A DNA stretch of 21,509 bases. Origin: Spirochaetaceae bacterium (GTDB taxonomy: Bacteria > Spirochaetota > Spirochaetia > SZUA-6 > Fen-1364). The notes below the pieces were generated by a model. That model had not been told where the DNA came from. It did no database searches and worked only from the letters and a program-made list of their open reading frames with translations. This document shows positions 6,783-14,954 of this stretch, piece after piece (the stretch's first letter is position 1; every line of letters begins with the position of its first letter). The translations under genes were made by a program, and so were the position numbers. The DNA lies in assembly GCA_003141795.1 (NCBI GenBank), contig PLNO01000241.1:1-21509 (forward strand). The letters run 5' to 3'.

Positions 6783-7586
6783 TCAGGCCATGCCCTCGAA
6801 CTTGCCCTCCCTGTCGGCGGTGATATACCCCATGCAGAACTGGTCCTTTCCCGTCAGCGCCTCCGCCACGAGAATGTTGGCCATCATGCGCGGATCCAGC
6901 GGGTCGATGATCGCCGAATCCATCCCCCGCGCGATCGCCATGGCGACGAAGATCTGGTTCACCAGCTTGCGCTTGGGCAGCCCGTAGGAGACGTTGGAAA
7001 GGCCGCAGGTCTTGTGCACAAGGGGGTGTGCAGCGCTGATCTTCTCCACGACGGCAAGGGCGCCCATTCCGTAGTCCCCATTGGTGCTCACCGGACGGAT
7101 CAGGGGGTCCACGAAGATGTGGTCCGGGGGCACCCCGTCGTCCTCGAGACGTTTGATGAGGCCGTCGGCCACGTCCCATACCTTCGTCATGTCCTCGGTC
7201 ATGCCGTTGTCGTCGAGGCTCAGGGCCACGACGCGCGCGTTGTATTTCAGAACGAAGGGGATGAGAGTCGAGTAGCGCTCCGATTCCGCGGAGATCGAGT
7301 TGAGGAAGGGCTCATTGCCTGCAACGGCAAGTCCCGCTTCCACCGCAGCGGGCCGGGGGGAATCGATGGACAACGGTGCGTCGGTGACCTGTCGGATCGC
7401 ATCGATGAGCCACTGGAGCTTGCCCACCTCGTCGGTGGGAAACGCACCGGCGTTCACGTCGATCCAGTGCGCCCCCGCCTCCACTTGCCTCTTGGCGAGG
7501 CTCTGGATAGCGGCCGCGTCCTTCTCCTCGACGGCCTTGCGGATCTGTTTGCGCGTGGAATTGATGAGCTCTCCGATGATGAGCAT
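6783..7586 (-). CDS. AcsE-like methyltetrahydrofolate:corrinoid-protein methyltransferase
   Basis: The product is a 267-residue TIM-barrel enzyme of the pterin-binding family. It moves the methyl group between methyltetrahydrofolate and the cobalt of a corrinoid protein. It starts MLIIGELIN, as acetogen AcsE does, with WIDVNAG and SIDSPRPAAVEAGL. The folate-site residues fall at almost the same numbers as in Moorella AcsE: Asp75, Asn96, Asp160 and Asn198 (199 there), inside SIDS, LNSIS, FVDPLI and GLSNVSYGLP. The start at 7584-7586 has an AGGGGG ribosome site. It has its own promoter. No corrinoid protein, reductive activator or acetyl-CoA synthase gene is nearby, so the partner and direction are unknown: methylamine/betaine-type demethylation, methionine synthesis or the Wood-Ljungdahl pathway are all possible. 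Confidence 0.9.
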   Translation of the reverse strand: MLIIGELINSTRKQIRKAVEEKDAAAIQSLAKRQVEAGAHWIDVNAGAFPTDEVGKLQWLIDAIRQVTDAPLSIDSPRPAAVEAGLAVAGNEPFLNSISAESERYSTLIPFVLKYNARVVALSLDDNGMTEDMTKVWDVADGLIKRLEDDGVPPDHIFVDPLIRPVSTNGDYGMGALAVVEKISAAHPLVHKTCGLSNVSYGLPKRKLVNQIFVAMAIARGMDSAIIDPLDPRMMANILVAEALTGKDQFCMGYITADREGKFEGMA

Positions 7587-7633
7587 GGAACCCCCTGTTT
7601 GACGCGATCCTCTGACAGCAATGGGATGAAGGG

Positions 7634-7663
7634 ATGATAGGCGGGAAGCCGGCCGCGGGTCAA
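7634..7663 (-). promoter_or_regulatory. Promoter of the methyltransferase gene
   Basis: On the minus strand, TTGACC (7658-7663) is followed after 18 nt by TATCAT (7634-7639). The leader would be about 40 nt. It contains no strong riboswitch-like structure that I can see by eye; in particular I do not see a B12-box. Confidence 0.6.
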
Positions 7664-7682
7664 GCTTGGCAAGCGGCCGGCA

Positions 7683-7770
7683 GCATTCCTCATTTTGTAC
7701 CTTCGGCGCTTGCGAAAGAGCGGCCGCACTGCCAAATGGAGCCCTTTTCTTCGGACAAAATGAGAAATGC
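7683..7770. repeat. 16-bp inverted repeat with 56-bp spacer
   Basis: The left arm GCATTCCTCATTTTGT (7683-7698) and right arm ACAAAATGAGAAATGC (7755-7770) are reverse complements at 15 of 16 positions. They lie in the 245-bp region between the DUF4432 gene and the methyltransferase promoter. The arms are AT-rich compared with the surroundings. A core GCGGCCG also occurs three times around them (near 7672, 7721 and 7803). No target-site duplication flanks the arms. It could be a long-loop 3' structure for the DUF4432 transcript, a protein-binding site or the remains of a small element. Confidence 0.55.
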
Positions 7771-7830
7771 GGATCAGTGAGACGCATACTGAGATTTCCT
7801 GAGCGGCCGGTCCCGACAGCTATCGGCGGT

Positions 7831-8934
7831 CTATCGCTTCGCCCCTCCGAGCCGCTCGGTCTCTTCGATGGCCCCGTTGATCTCGTTCTGGTTGGAAAGG
7901 ACCTGGATTTCCACATCGACCGAGTAGGAGCTTTGGGGTGCGATGGTGGGCAGGGTGCCGTTCTTCCTCAACAGGCTTCGTGCAACGGGATTCACCGTCC
8001 CCGGCTCCACTCCCAGAGCGTACCAGCCCCGCATCATCATCTTCCATTCGGTAAGCTCGGGAAGCTCCCTCGTGTTATAGCGCAACGCGACACCCAGGGC
8101 AGTACCGTCACCGACGTCCCCGGTTGCGATCACGATGCAGGTCTTCCCGTCTTTCCCACCGGCCATTTTATGGAAGAAGACCTTCTCCCGATAGCCGGTG
8201 ACGGGCGGATTGAACCGGAGGCATTCCTCCACCCCGCGGTCAGCTTCCGCATCGGCGTCCCTCGGCTTCGTGGTGACGATCGGAGCGTGGATCCGGGAGC
8301 GCTCGTTGAGCAGGGGGAACCCGAGATTGAAATGGTAAAGCATCATGAGGGGCTGCTCCTCGAATCCCCTGTTTTCAATGGTATCGTGGAGGCGGATCGT
8401 CAATGAGCCCATGCGGGTCTCGATGACACGCGTGAGGGTAAGATTCTCGCCCATGGTCTGGGCCTCCCTCATGGTGCCCCGCAGGGATATGAGATAATCA
8501 TCTCCGTCCCATCCCTGGGTGATGCCGACGCTCTCCGCTGCGGAGTTTGCAATCCTGCCGTGCAAGCCCAGCTCCACGCCCTGGTCCGTGTTCGGCTGGC
8601 CGCAGTAGGTGATGCCGCATGTGGTCAAAAGACCCGCATCGAATGAGCGCAGCCATTTCTGCCCCGGCTCCTCGTAGTAAGCGGGTGAGGTGATTCCGGT
8701 TGCCGACTGATAGCCGATCGGCTTGCCGCAGTAAGTGCATTCGGGAATATCCATGCACCGACCCGGCAGAACGCTGAATGCAAGCCCGCTTCCGGTTCTG
8801 ACCGCGATGCTGCGCACCCCGTCGGACTTGCCGTCGCTCAGGACCGCAGGAACCGCCCCTGCAACCTGCATTGGATCAGAGAGATACGATTGCAGCTCGC
8901 CCCGCGTCCATGCCTTTCCGAACAACCTCGTCAT
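7831..8934 (-). CDS. DUF4432 family protein (aldose-1-epimerase fold)
   Basis: The product is a 367-residue protein of the DUF4432 group, which has the galactose-mutarotase beta-sandwich and is usually found with carbohydrate genes. Motifs seen are LPGRCMDIPECTYCGKPIGY (residues 56-75), FDAGLLTTCGITYCG (98-112), ELGLHGRIAN (121-130, with the likely catalytic His125) and YALGVEPGT near residue 317, with the conserved Glu. The family is thought to interconvert sugar anomers, but specific reactions are mostly untested. The start ATG at 8932-8934 has a strong AAGGAGGT site. It diverges from the LacI-family gene, which suggests it belongs to the same regulon as the sugar transporter further right. 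I see no copy of the operator palindrome in this 139-bp divergent region. Confidence 0.85.
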   Translation of the reverse strand: MTRLFGKAWTRGELQSYLSDPMQVAGAVPAVLSDGKSDGVRSIAVRTGSGLAFSVLPGRCMDIPECTYCGKPIGYQSATGITSPAYYEEPGQKWLRSFDAGLLTTCGITYCGQPNTDQGVELGLHGRIANSAAESVGITQGWDGDDYLISLRGTMREAQTMGENLTLTRVIETRMGSLTIRLHDTIENRGFEEQPLMMLYHFNLGFPLLNERSRIHAPIVTTKPRDADAEADRGVEECLRFNPPVTGYREKVFFHKMAGGKDGKTCIVIATGDVGDGTALGVALRYNTRELPELTEWKMMMRGWYALGVEPGTVNPVARSLLRKNGTLPTIAPQSSYSVDVEIQVLSNQNEINGAIEETERLGGAKR

Positions 8935-9073
8935 CGATGTACCTCCTTGCGTGTTTCATGAGAGAACGAGCGCGCTATCGCGGCTCGAATCATGTATACT
9001 TTTCCCCAGGGCGACGGTTGCTCTGGCGGCCGCCACCCGGAATAATGGCGACAAGCCTTTCGTGGAGTTGCTG

Positions 9074-10120
9074 ATGGTAAAGCTGAAGGATGTCGCGGCC
9101 TCTGCGGGGGTTTCGACGGCGACGGTATCCCTCGTTCTCAACAACAAGCCGGGCGTGAACATCCAGACCCGGGAGAAAGTCTTCCGCGCCTCCCGCGAGC
9201 TCGGCTACACCCCCAACAGCATTGCGCAGCGACTGGCCACGCAGCGTTCGCGTACCATCGGGCTCATCGTCACCGACATCGAAAACCCCTTTTTCGCCAG
9301 CATCACGAGGTACCTGGATTCTTTCATCAAGGCCGCCGGCTACAGCCTGATCTTCGAGATCACCAACGATGACCTGGAGAGTGAAGAGCGGAGCATCCGG
9401 GATTTCATCGGCAAGATGGTGGAGGGGATCATCATCATTCCCACCCTGAGAAAGCTCAGGGAGGATTTTTCGATATTCGATCGGTTGCGGGCTCTCGGGA
9501 TCCCGCAGGTCTTCCTGACCTCCTATTACCCCGGGTACGACTGCAATTGCGTGATGACCAATCTGGAAAAGGGGTCGTATCTCGTCACGAAGCATCTCAT
9601 TTCCCTGGGGCATCGCGACATCGTCCTGCTCGCCCCCTTCGACACGAGGGTCGTCCCGGCTGCGCTGCGCATCGCGGGGTTCGCCAGGGCGCTGAAGGCC
9701 AGCGGGTACACGTTCAAGAACGACATGATCGTGCGATGCAGGGAGCCGAACTTCAGAAATGGCTATGAAAAGACCGCGAGCCTCATCAGAAAGAGAAAAC
9801 CGGACGCGATCATGGCGATCAACGACATCCTTGCCCTGGGAGCCAAACGCGCCATCGGAGAAGCGGGTTACACCATCCCCGACGACATCGCGGTCGCCGG
9901 ATTCGACGACGTCATTTTCGCCTCCATCTCCGAGCTCCCTCTGACCACCGTCAAGCAGGACGTGCCGGAGATGTGCAGGCTGGCCGTGCACGAGCTCATG
10001 ACGCTGCTCGCCCTGAAGGACCCCTACAAAAAACCCTTTCACTTCCGCTCCGTGCGCCCCGAGCTGATCGTTCGCGCCTCCACGACGAACGCGGAGCGCG
10101 CGCCCTCCCGCAAAGACTAG
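9074..10120 (+). CDS. LacI-family transcriptional regulator
   Basis: The product is a 348-residue repressor-type protein. Residues 3-23 are the helix-turn-helix (LKDVAASAGVSTATVSLVLN), with recognition helix residues Thr15-Ala16. Residues 48-57 (NSIAQRLATQ) form the hinge helix, with Leu54 placed to enter a central CpG step. Residue 60 onward is a periplasmic-binding-protein-like sugar sensor, beginning TIGLIVTDIENPFFA. The ATG at 9074 has GGAG 8 nt upstream. Longer in-frame starts exist but would precede the conserved DNA-binding domain. It runs tail to tail into the last gene of the sugar-import operon; the two stop codons share bases. It most likely binds the TAAAGCGCTTTA site over the start of that operon and is released by the imported sugar or a derivative. 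The target is inferred, not shown. Confidence 0.93.
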   Translation: MVKLKDVAASAGVSTATVSLVLNNKPGVNIQTREKVFRASRELGYTPNSIAQRLATQRSRTIGLIVTDIENPFFASITRYLDSFIKAAGYSLIFEITNDDLESEERSIRDFIGKMVEGIIIIPTLRKLREDFSIFDRLRALGIPQVFLTSYYPGYDCNCVMTNLEKGSYLVTKHLISLGHRDIVLLAPFDTRVVPAALRIAGFARALKASGYTFKNDMIVRCREPNFRNGYEKTASLIRKRKPDAIMAINDILALGAKRAIGEAGYTIPDDIAVAGFDDVIFASISELPLTTVKQDVPEMCRLAVHELMTLLALKDPYKKPFHFRSVRPELIVRASTTNAERAPSRKD

Positions 10121-11322
10121 CCCCTGTACTTCGGCAGCATCGGCACGACGTCATTGTTGATGTCCGGTCCGAAGAACTTGAGGATCTCCAGGTCCGTCGT
10201 GCCCGTGTTCACGAAGGAAACGCCCCCCGTCGCCTTCTCATACGTGACGAGGACCTCGTCCAGCTCGGAACGCCCCCCGGCAATGGAAAGCCCGTCGAGT
10301 GTCCCGGTTCCCCTCCAGACCAGGATGTTGTAGACACCCCTCTCACTGCTGACGACCCTTCCGCCGGGCCGCACGACGAGCCTCTTTCCGCTGAACTTGG
10401 TCGTGTTGTAGTAGATCCATTCCTCGGCGGCAGGCGTACCGTCGGGCAGAGCAATCGCAACCGGCGGCGTGTGATGGTGCTCGTAGAAATACGGATCGCC
10501 GTTCTGATCCCAGAGAAGCTGGTTCAATGCCGCCCTCTCCCCGAACCTCTGCCGCTCATCCAGGGGGACGTCCTTCAAGAGCAGGCTCTTGGAGACCGGC
10601 AGCCCGTCCACCACCGCCTGGAGCACTCCCATGACGTCCGACGGTTCCTGAAGCTCGATGGTGAGCGCCGTACCGGGCGCGTGGAGCAACCCCGAGGGAA
10701 GATGAAAGCCTTCCCCGGGCACGTTCAGGAAGGCGCGGGAATGCATCAGGATGAGGTCGCTGTCCCACTGCACGAGGTAGGGGAGCAGCGTGTCGTACTG
10801 CCTGTTCTGCTCCACGAGGGAGGGGTGGACACCGAAGAAGGTCTCGGGGTGGCGGCCCATGTCCACGTGCGTGGGATAGTAATACGCTTCTTCCTTCGAA
10901 TTGTGCCCCAGCTTGCGGGCATCGGCCTGCACTTGATGATAGTGGAAGAAGATGCGGCTTTCGAAATCGTAGATCTTGGCAAGCCTCCCGAGGCTCTGGT
11001 GCGTCGCCGCGTAGGGTGCCCCCATGATGAGGTCCGGGCAGGCGGAAACCGCGTCGCGCAGGAGGATGTCCTCTCCGTCGATGCCGAGCTGAGACAGGCC
11101 CTCATTGGCGAACTTCACCGCATTGTCGGCTTCCGTTTCCGAGCCCAGCCACCGCTCGCAGATGAAGCCGCGCTTGCCGACGTCGTACTGCTTCTCCGTG
11201 AGCCCCAGGCGTCTGCCGGGCTTCAGGAAATCACGCGCGACCCATGCCGGTCGGAGGCGCAAAAGCCCATTGCCCTTTCCGATCTCCGCTTCGACGATCT
11301 TCCTGATCGTGGACTGCTCCAT
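10117..11322 (-). CDS. Phosphomannose-isomerase-like cupin protein
   Basis: The product is a 401-residue protein resembling class I mannose-6-phosphate isomerases, zinc enzymes that interconvert aldose and ketose phosphates. FHYHQVQADARKLGHNSKEEA (residues 126-146) aligns with the QVHP...GK.E segment of those enzymes, so His127/His129 and Glu145 are likely metal ligands. LPSGLLHAPG (208-217, His214) and ELQEPSDV (223-230) match their PAG.VHA and E.Q..SD motifs. Overall similarity is partial and the substrate is not clear. The start at 11322 is preferred over the ATG at 11328 because AAGGAG lies 8 nt from it but only 2 nt from the other. It is the last gene of the transporter operon, 34 nt after a permease. 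It probably isomerises the imported sugar or a derivative. Confidence 0.75.
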   Translation of the reverse strand: MEQSTIRKIVEAEIGKGNGLLRLRPAWVARDFLKPGRRLGLTEKQYDVGKRGFICERWLGSETEADNAVKFANEGLSQLGIDGEDILLRDAVSACPDLIMGAPYAATHQSLGRLAKIYDFESRIFFHYHQVQADARKLGHNSKEEAYYYPTHVDMGRHPETFFGVHPSLVEQNRQYDTLLPYLVQWDSDLILMHSRAFLNVPGEGFHLPSGLLHAPGTALTIELQEPSDVMGVLQAVVDGLPVSKSLLLKDVPLDERQRFGERAALNQLLWDQNGDPYFYEHHHTPPVAIALPDGTPAAEEWIYYNTTKFSGKRLVVRPGGRVVSSERGVYNILVWRGTGTLDGLSIAGGRSELDEVLVTYEKATGGVSFVNTGTTDLEILKFFGPDINNDVVPMLPKYRG

Positions 11323-11356
11323 GCTCATGTCTCCTTGTCCGCGGCGCCGCGCCCGC

Positions 11357-12355
11357 TCAGTCGGCCCCTCGCAGATAGCTGCGGATGGCATCGATGCCCA
11401 CAGCGCTGATCAGGAGGAGACCGGAAACGACGTATTGCCAGTAGGCCCCGACGCCGAAAATGTTCAGCGCATTGTTGATCACCGCGAAGAAAAGCGCGCC
11501 GGTGAAGGAGCCGAACAGGGTCCCGCTCCCCCCTTTGAGGCTCGTACCGCCCACAACGACGATCGCGATGGCGTTCAGCTCGTACCCGCTCGCCATGATC
11601 GCGTTCGCCGAGGACAGCTCCCCCGAGAGAAGAACCCCGGCGATCGCCGTGCACACCCCGACGATCATGAAGCAGACGATCTTGATCCAATCCACGGGGA
11701 TGCCGACCGATCTGCTCGCCGTTTCGCTGCTGCCGATCGCCCGCAGATAGCGCCCGTACACCGTCCTGCCCAGGAAAAGGGAGCAGAGGACATACACGAC
11801 GATCATGATGAGAAAGGGGATCGGGAGAAAGCCGAAGAGGCTGTCGGTGCCGAGGGCACGGAGGAGACCGCTGGAAATCCCCAGCACCTGTCCCTTGGTG
11901 ACTATGAACGCCACCCCGAGGTAGACGTTCATCATTCCGAGCGTCGCTATGAAGGCGGGGATCCGCATCTTCGTGACGACGAAGCCATTGAGCAGCCCGA
12001 GGGCCACGCCCAGGAGGAGCGTCGCCAGCACCGCGACGAGCGGAGGGAGCACCGGGGAGAGCAGGGCAAGAACGATTCCCCCGAACCCGAGGATCCCGGC
12101 GACCGACAGGTCGAAGGCGCCGGTGATGATGAGGAGCGTCATGCCCGCGGCGCCGATGCCGGTGAATGATGCTTGCAGGAGGATGTTGGAGTAGTTGGCC
12201 GGTCTGCGGAAGTTCGCATTGACCATGCTCAGGATCACCACCGCGACGACCAGCAGCACCTGGATATAGTAGCGCAGCACCAGGTCGGCGAAGCCCCTCT
12301 GACGGCCTTCGGGCGCATCGATCTTCCGGAGATCTGTCTTTTCTGGCGTTTTCAT
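11357..12355 (-). CDS. Sugar ABC transporter permease, RbsC type (second copy)
   Basis: The product is a 332-residue inner-membrane protein of the CUT2 (ribose/galactose-type) permease family, with about 8-10 helices. Family marks are ITGAFDLSVAG (residues 77-87), GLLNG (120-124), RIPAFIATLGMM (131-142) and the late VVVGGTSLKGGSGTLFGSFTGAL block. Start: a GTG at 12356-12358 overlaps the previous stop, but GGAG stands 6 nt from the ATG at 12353-12355, so the ATG is used here. The gene is packed against the first permease gene (2 nt between stop and start), and the two proteins probably form a heterodimeric channel that moves a monosaccharide into the cell, powered by the double-domain ATPase. 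The imported sugar is not known. Confidence 0.93.
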   Translation of the reverse strand: MKTPEKTDLRKIDAPEGRQRGFADLVLRYYIQVLLVVAVVILSMVNANFRRPANYSNILLQASFTGIGAAGMTLLIITGAFDLSVAGILGFGGIVLALLSPVLPPLVAVLATLLLGVALGLLNGFVVTKMRIPAFIATLGMMNVYLGVAFIVTKGQVLGISSGLLRALGTDSLFGFLPIPFLIMIVVYVLCSLFLGRTVYGRYLRAIGSSETASRSVGIPVDWIKIVCFMIVGVCTAIAGVLLSGELSSANAIMASGYELNAIAIVVVGGTSLKGGSGTLFGSFTGALFFAVINNALNIFGVGAYWQYVVSGLLLISAVGIDAIRSYLRGAD

Positions 12356-12357
12356 CA

Positions 12358-13344
12358 CTATCTCCGCTTGAGCATGGAGCTCGCGATCAGGTCGCGGCGC
12401 AGCGTGTCCAGATACAGGGCCAGGACCAGGAGCAACCCGAGGTAGAGGTACTGGTAGAAAGCGGCGACCTTGAGGATGTTCAAGGCGCTGCTGATCGTTG
12501 CCAGCAGAAGGGACGCGATGAGCGTGCCGACCAGATTCCCCCCGCCGCCGGCCATGCTCGTGCCGCCCAGCACGCTGATGGCGATGGTCTGCAATTCGAA
12601 GCCCGTTCCGAGCGTCCCGTCCACGATGAGGAGCTGTGAGCTCAACATGACGCCGGAGATTGCCGCCGTGAGGCCGACCAGGCCGAAGACGAGGAGCGTC
12701 GTCCTGTCGATGTTGATTCCCGATGCGATTGCCGCCTTGCGGTTGCCTCCGATCGCACAGACGTGCCGGCCGAAGGGCGTATGCTTCAGGAGCAGATAGA
12801 GGAGGGCGAATACGACAAGCACGATGAGAAGCGGCACGGGAACGCCGAGGAGCTTGCCGTTGTTGATCGCCGCATAGGCCTTGTGACCGGTGATCATCAC
12901 CGACTGGCCCTTCGTGACGAGGAGGGCCGCGCCGCGGATGATGCTCATCATGCCGAAGGTGGCGACAAAGGCGGGGACGCGCAGCCGCGTGATCAGGACC
13001 CCGTTCACCAGCCCGAGTGCGATCCCGACGACCAGAGCGCCGATGATCGCAACCGGCATGCTCGTCACCTGCATGAGGGCAGCGGCGGTGATGGCAGTGA
13101 AAGCCTGGACGGATCCGACGGACAGGTCGAATCCGCCCATCGCGATGGCAAAGGTCATGCCGAACCCGGTGACCGCGGTGATCGAGGCGATGATGATCGT
13201 GTTGGTGATGTTCGTGTACGTGAAGAACCCGTGGGCGACGAGGGAGGCGACGACGACGACGATGACGAGCAACGTCAGCACGCCGAGGCTCTCCGAGAAC
13301 TGGAAGAAGCGCAGGGACGAGGATGCGTCTCTATTTCTGCTCAT
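12358..13344 (-). CDS. Sugar ABC transporter permease, RbsC type (first copy)
   Basis: The product is a 328-residue inner-membrane CUT2 permease with about 8-10 helices. Motifs are AMGGFDLSVGSV (residues 68-79), GLVNG (111-115) and RVPAFVATFGMMSIIRG (122-138), plus SVLGGTSMAGGGGNLVG near residue 270. It shares the family layout with the next permease gene but the two are clearly diverged, so they are not a recent duplication. The start at 13342-13344 has GGAGGAGA 6 nt upstream and overlaps the end of the ATPase gene by 14 nt, which implies translational coupling. Together with the binding protein, ATPase and second permease it makes a complete monosaccharide importer. Confidence 0.93.
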   Translation of the reverse strand: MSRNRDASSSLRFFQFSESLGVLTLLVIVVVVASLVAHGFFTYTNITNTIIIASITAVTGFGMTFAIAMGGFDLSVGSVQAFTAITAAALMQVTSMPVAIIGALVVGIALGLVNGVLITRLRVPAFVATFGMMSIIRGAALLVTKGQSVMITGHKAYAAINNGKLLGVPVPLLIVLVVFALLYLLLKHTPFGRHVCAIGGNRKAAIASGINIDRTTLLVFGLVGLTAAISGVMLSSQLLIVDGTLGTGFELQTIAISVLGGTSMAGGGGNLVGTLIASLLLATISSALNILKVAAFYQYLYLGLLLVLALYLDTLRRDLIASSMLKRR

Positions 13345-14860
13345 GGCCGTTCTCCTCCATGATTCCCCTGCCGATCGCCAGGGCCGTGATAGTGTCCTCC
13401 GTGATCTGCTCCTTCGCGAGTGTTCCGGTCATGCGTCCCGCACTGAATACCATGCAGCGATCGCTCACCGCGACGAGCTCGGGAACGTCGGAAGAGCTCA
13501 CGAGGAAAGCGAATCCCTGCGCGACCAGCCGACGGATGAGTGCGTGGATTTCCATCTTGGTTCCCACGTCCACCCCGCGGGTGGGCTCGTTCAACAGGAG
13601 GATGCGGGACTTGCTCACCAGCGCCCGCCCGATCATGACCTTCTGCTGATTCCCCCCGCTCAGCTTCGTGATGAGCTGGCGCGGGGAGAAAGCCTTGATG
13701 TCCAGCAGATCGCGCATCTCCTGGTACTGCTTCTGCTCGTCGTCCGTGTCGATGAGGAGCTTCCCTTTGCGCTCCTTGGTGGTGGCGCTCGTGATCATGA
13801 GGTTCTCCAGCACTTCCAGATCGGGAAAGATCCCCTCCGTCTTTCGGTCCTCCGCGAGCATCGCCACTCCTGCGCGGATGGCCTCCTGGGGATTTCTCAA
13901 CGCAGCAGGCCTGCCCTCGATCTTGATGTCGCCGCCGGAGCGCTGCTGCAGGCCGAAGAGGGTCCGCAACAGCTCGAAACGTCCCGATCCGATCAGACCC
14001 GCGCAGCCCAGAACCTCGCCGTAGGACAGATCGAAGGAGACGTCGCGCAGGGCGCCCGCGACGGAGAGGTCCCGCACTGAAAGGGCCGTTCGCTTTCCCG
14101 CATCCGTCGTCGCCACCACAGCGGCCTGCCGCGCGAGGCTGCGCCCGAGCATCATCGTCACGACGTCGTCCTCATGGAGTCCGGCGAGGGAACGCGTGGC
14201 TACGCGCGCGCCGTCCCGCAGGACCGTGATGCGGTCTGCAATTCGAAACACCTCGTTCAGGCGATGGGAGACGTACAGAACCGCGACCCCCTGCTTCTTG
14301 AGTGTACCGATGATCTCGAAGAGCCGGTCGACCTCTGCCGCGTTCAACGCCGCCGTGGGCTCGTCCATCATGATGACCCGGAAGTCACCCGAAAGGGCCT
14401 TTGCGATCTCGATGAGCTGTCGGTCTCCCACGTCGAGGTACTCGACGCGCTGATTCAGTCCGACATCGAGTCCCAGGACAGCAAGGGTCCGCTCCGCACG
14501 CTCGCGGATCGTTTTCCAGTCAATGAGCCCACCCGCATGCACCGGCTCGCGGCCGAGAAAGATGTTCTCCGCAACGGTCAATTGGGGCACGAGGTTGAAC
14601 TCCTGCGTGATCGTGCTGATCCCGGCGCGCTTGGCGTCCATGGAGTTGTTGAAGTGAACTTCTCTTCCCTCGAGAAACACGCTCCCCGACGTGGGACGGA
14701 TGAGACCGCTGATGATGTTGATGAGCGTGCTCTTCCCCGCCCCGTTCTCCCCCATCAGCGCGTGCACCTCCCCGGGAAGGAGGTCGAAGTCGACCCCGTC
14801 GAGGGCACGCACCCCGGCGAACTGCTTCTTTATCTTGACGACCTGCAAGACGGGATCCAT
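13331..14860 (-). CDS. Sugar ABC transporter ATPase, RbsA/MglA type (two nucleotide-binding domains)
   Basis: The product is a 509-residue cytoplasmic ATPase with two fused domains. Domain 1 has Walker A GENGAGKST (residues 37-45), a degenerate signature DVGDRQ (143-148), Walker B VIMMDEP (162-168) and switch His199. Domain 2 has the degenerate Walker A GLIGSGRFE (288-296, Arg294 for Lys), a complete signature LSGGNQQ (400-406) and Walker B ILLLNEPTRGVDVG, where the usual Asp is Asn424. The weak second site is typical of this family; the Asn is less common but not unique. The start at 14858-14860 has GGAG 9 nt upstream. It lies 94 nt after the binding-protein gene, behind a hairpin that may lower its expression. 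It powers the two RbsC-type permeases encoded next. Confidence 0.95.
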   Translation of the reverse strand: MDPVLQVVKIKKQFAGVRALDGVDFDLLPGEVHALMGENGAGKSTLINIISGLIRPTSGSVFLEGREVHFNNSMDAKRAGISTITQEFNLVPQLTVAENIFLGREPVHAGGLIDWKTIRERAERTLAVLGLDVGLNQRVEYLDVGDRQLIEIAKALSGDFRVIMMDEPTAALNAAEVDRLFEIIGTLKKQGVAVLYVSHRLNEVFRIADRITVLRDGARVATRSLAGLHEDDVVTMMLGRSLARQAAVVATTDAGKRTALSVRDLSVAGALRDVSFDLSYGEVLGCAGLIGSGRFELLRTLFGLQQRSGGDIKIEGRPAALRNPQEAIRAGVAMLAEDRKTEGIFPDLEVLENLMITSATTKERKGKLLIDTDDEQKQYQEMRDLLDIKAFSPRQLITKLSGGNQQKVMIGRALVSKSRILLLNEPTRGVDVGTKMEIHALIRRLVAQGFAFLVSSSDVPELVAVSDRCMVFSAGRMTGTLAKEQITEDTITALAIGRGIMEENGHEQK

Positions 14861-14900
14861 TGGCGTTCACTCCGTGAATCGTAGTGTACTTTTCATGCGG

Positions 14901-14935
14901 GCGGGCAGCAATCAGGGAGGCCCGCTGCTGCCCGC
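14901..14935 (-). other. Intergenic hairpin between binding-protein and ATPase genes
   Basis: GCGGGCAGCA and TGCTGCCCGC form a perfect 10-bp stem with a 15-nt loop. It lies 19 nt after the stop of the binding-protein gene. No T-run follows. Such structures commonly act as partial terminators or protect the 3' end of the upstream message, so that the binding protein is made in excess over the membrane parts. Confidence 0.65.
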
Positions 14936-14954
14936 TTGAGAAACTCTCGTCAGA

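Noticed and set aside
7587..7630. Cobalamin or folate riboswitch in the methyltransferase leader
   Set aside because: The leader is only about 40 nt and shows no B12-box or other known aptamer core.
8980..9000. Part of a tRNA T-arm (GGCTCGAATC)
   Set aside because: No matching acceptor stem, anticodon arm or CCA-side pairing was found around it.
8990..10042. Minus-strand 350-codon frame opposite the LacI-type gene
   Set aside because: The plus strand has a complete LacI domain order with a ribosome site; the antisense frame has no recognisable domain.
10117..11322. Homogentisate dioxygenase or other cupin oxygenase
   Set aside because: The ordered motifs with HxH, KxE, PSGLLHA and ELQ..SD fit phosphomannose-isomerase-type cupins better, and the gene belongs to a sugar operon.
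9973..12169. Plus-strand long frames opposite the cupin and permease genes
   Set aside because: Their composition is that of antisense shadow, and the minus-strand genes carry clear family motifs and ribosome sites.
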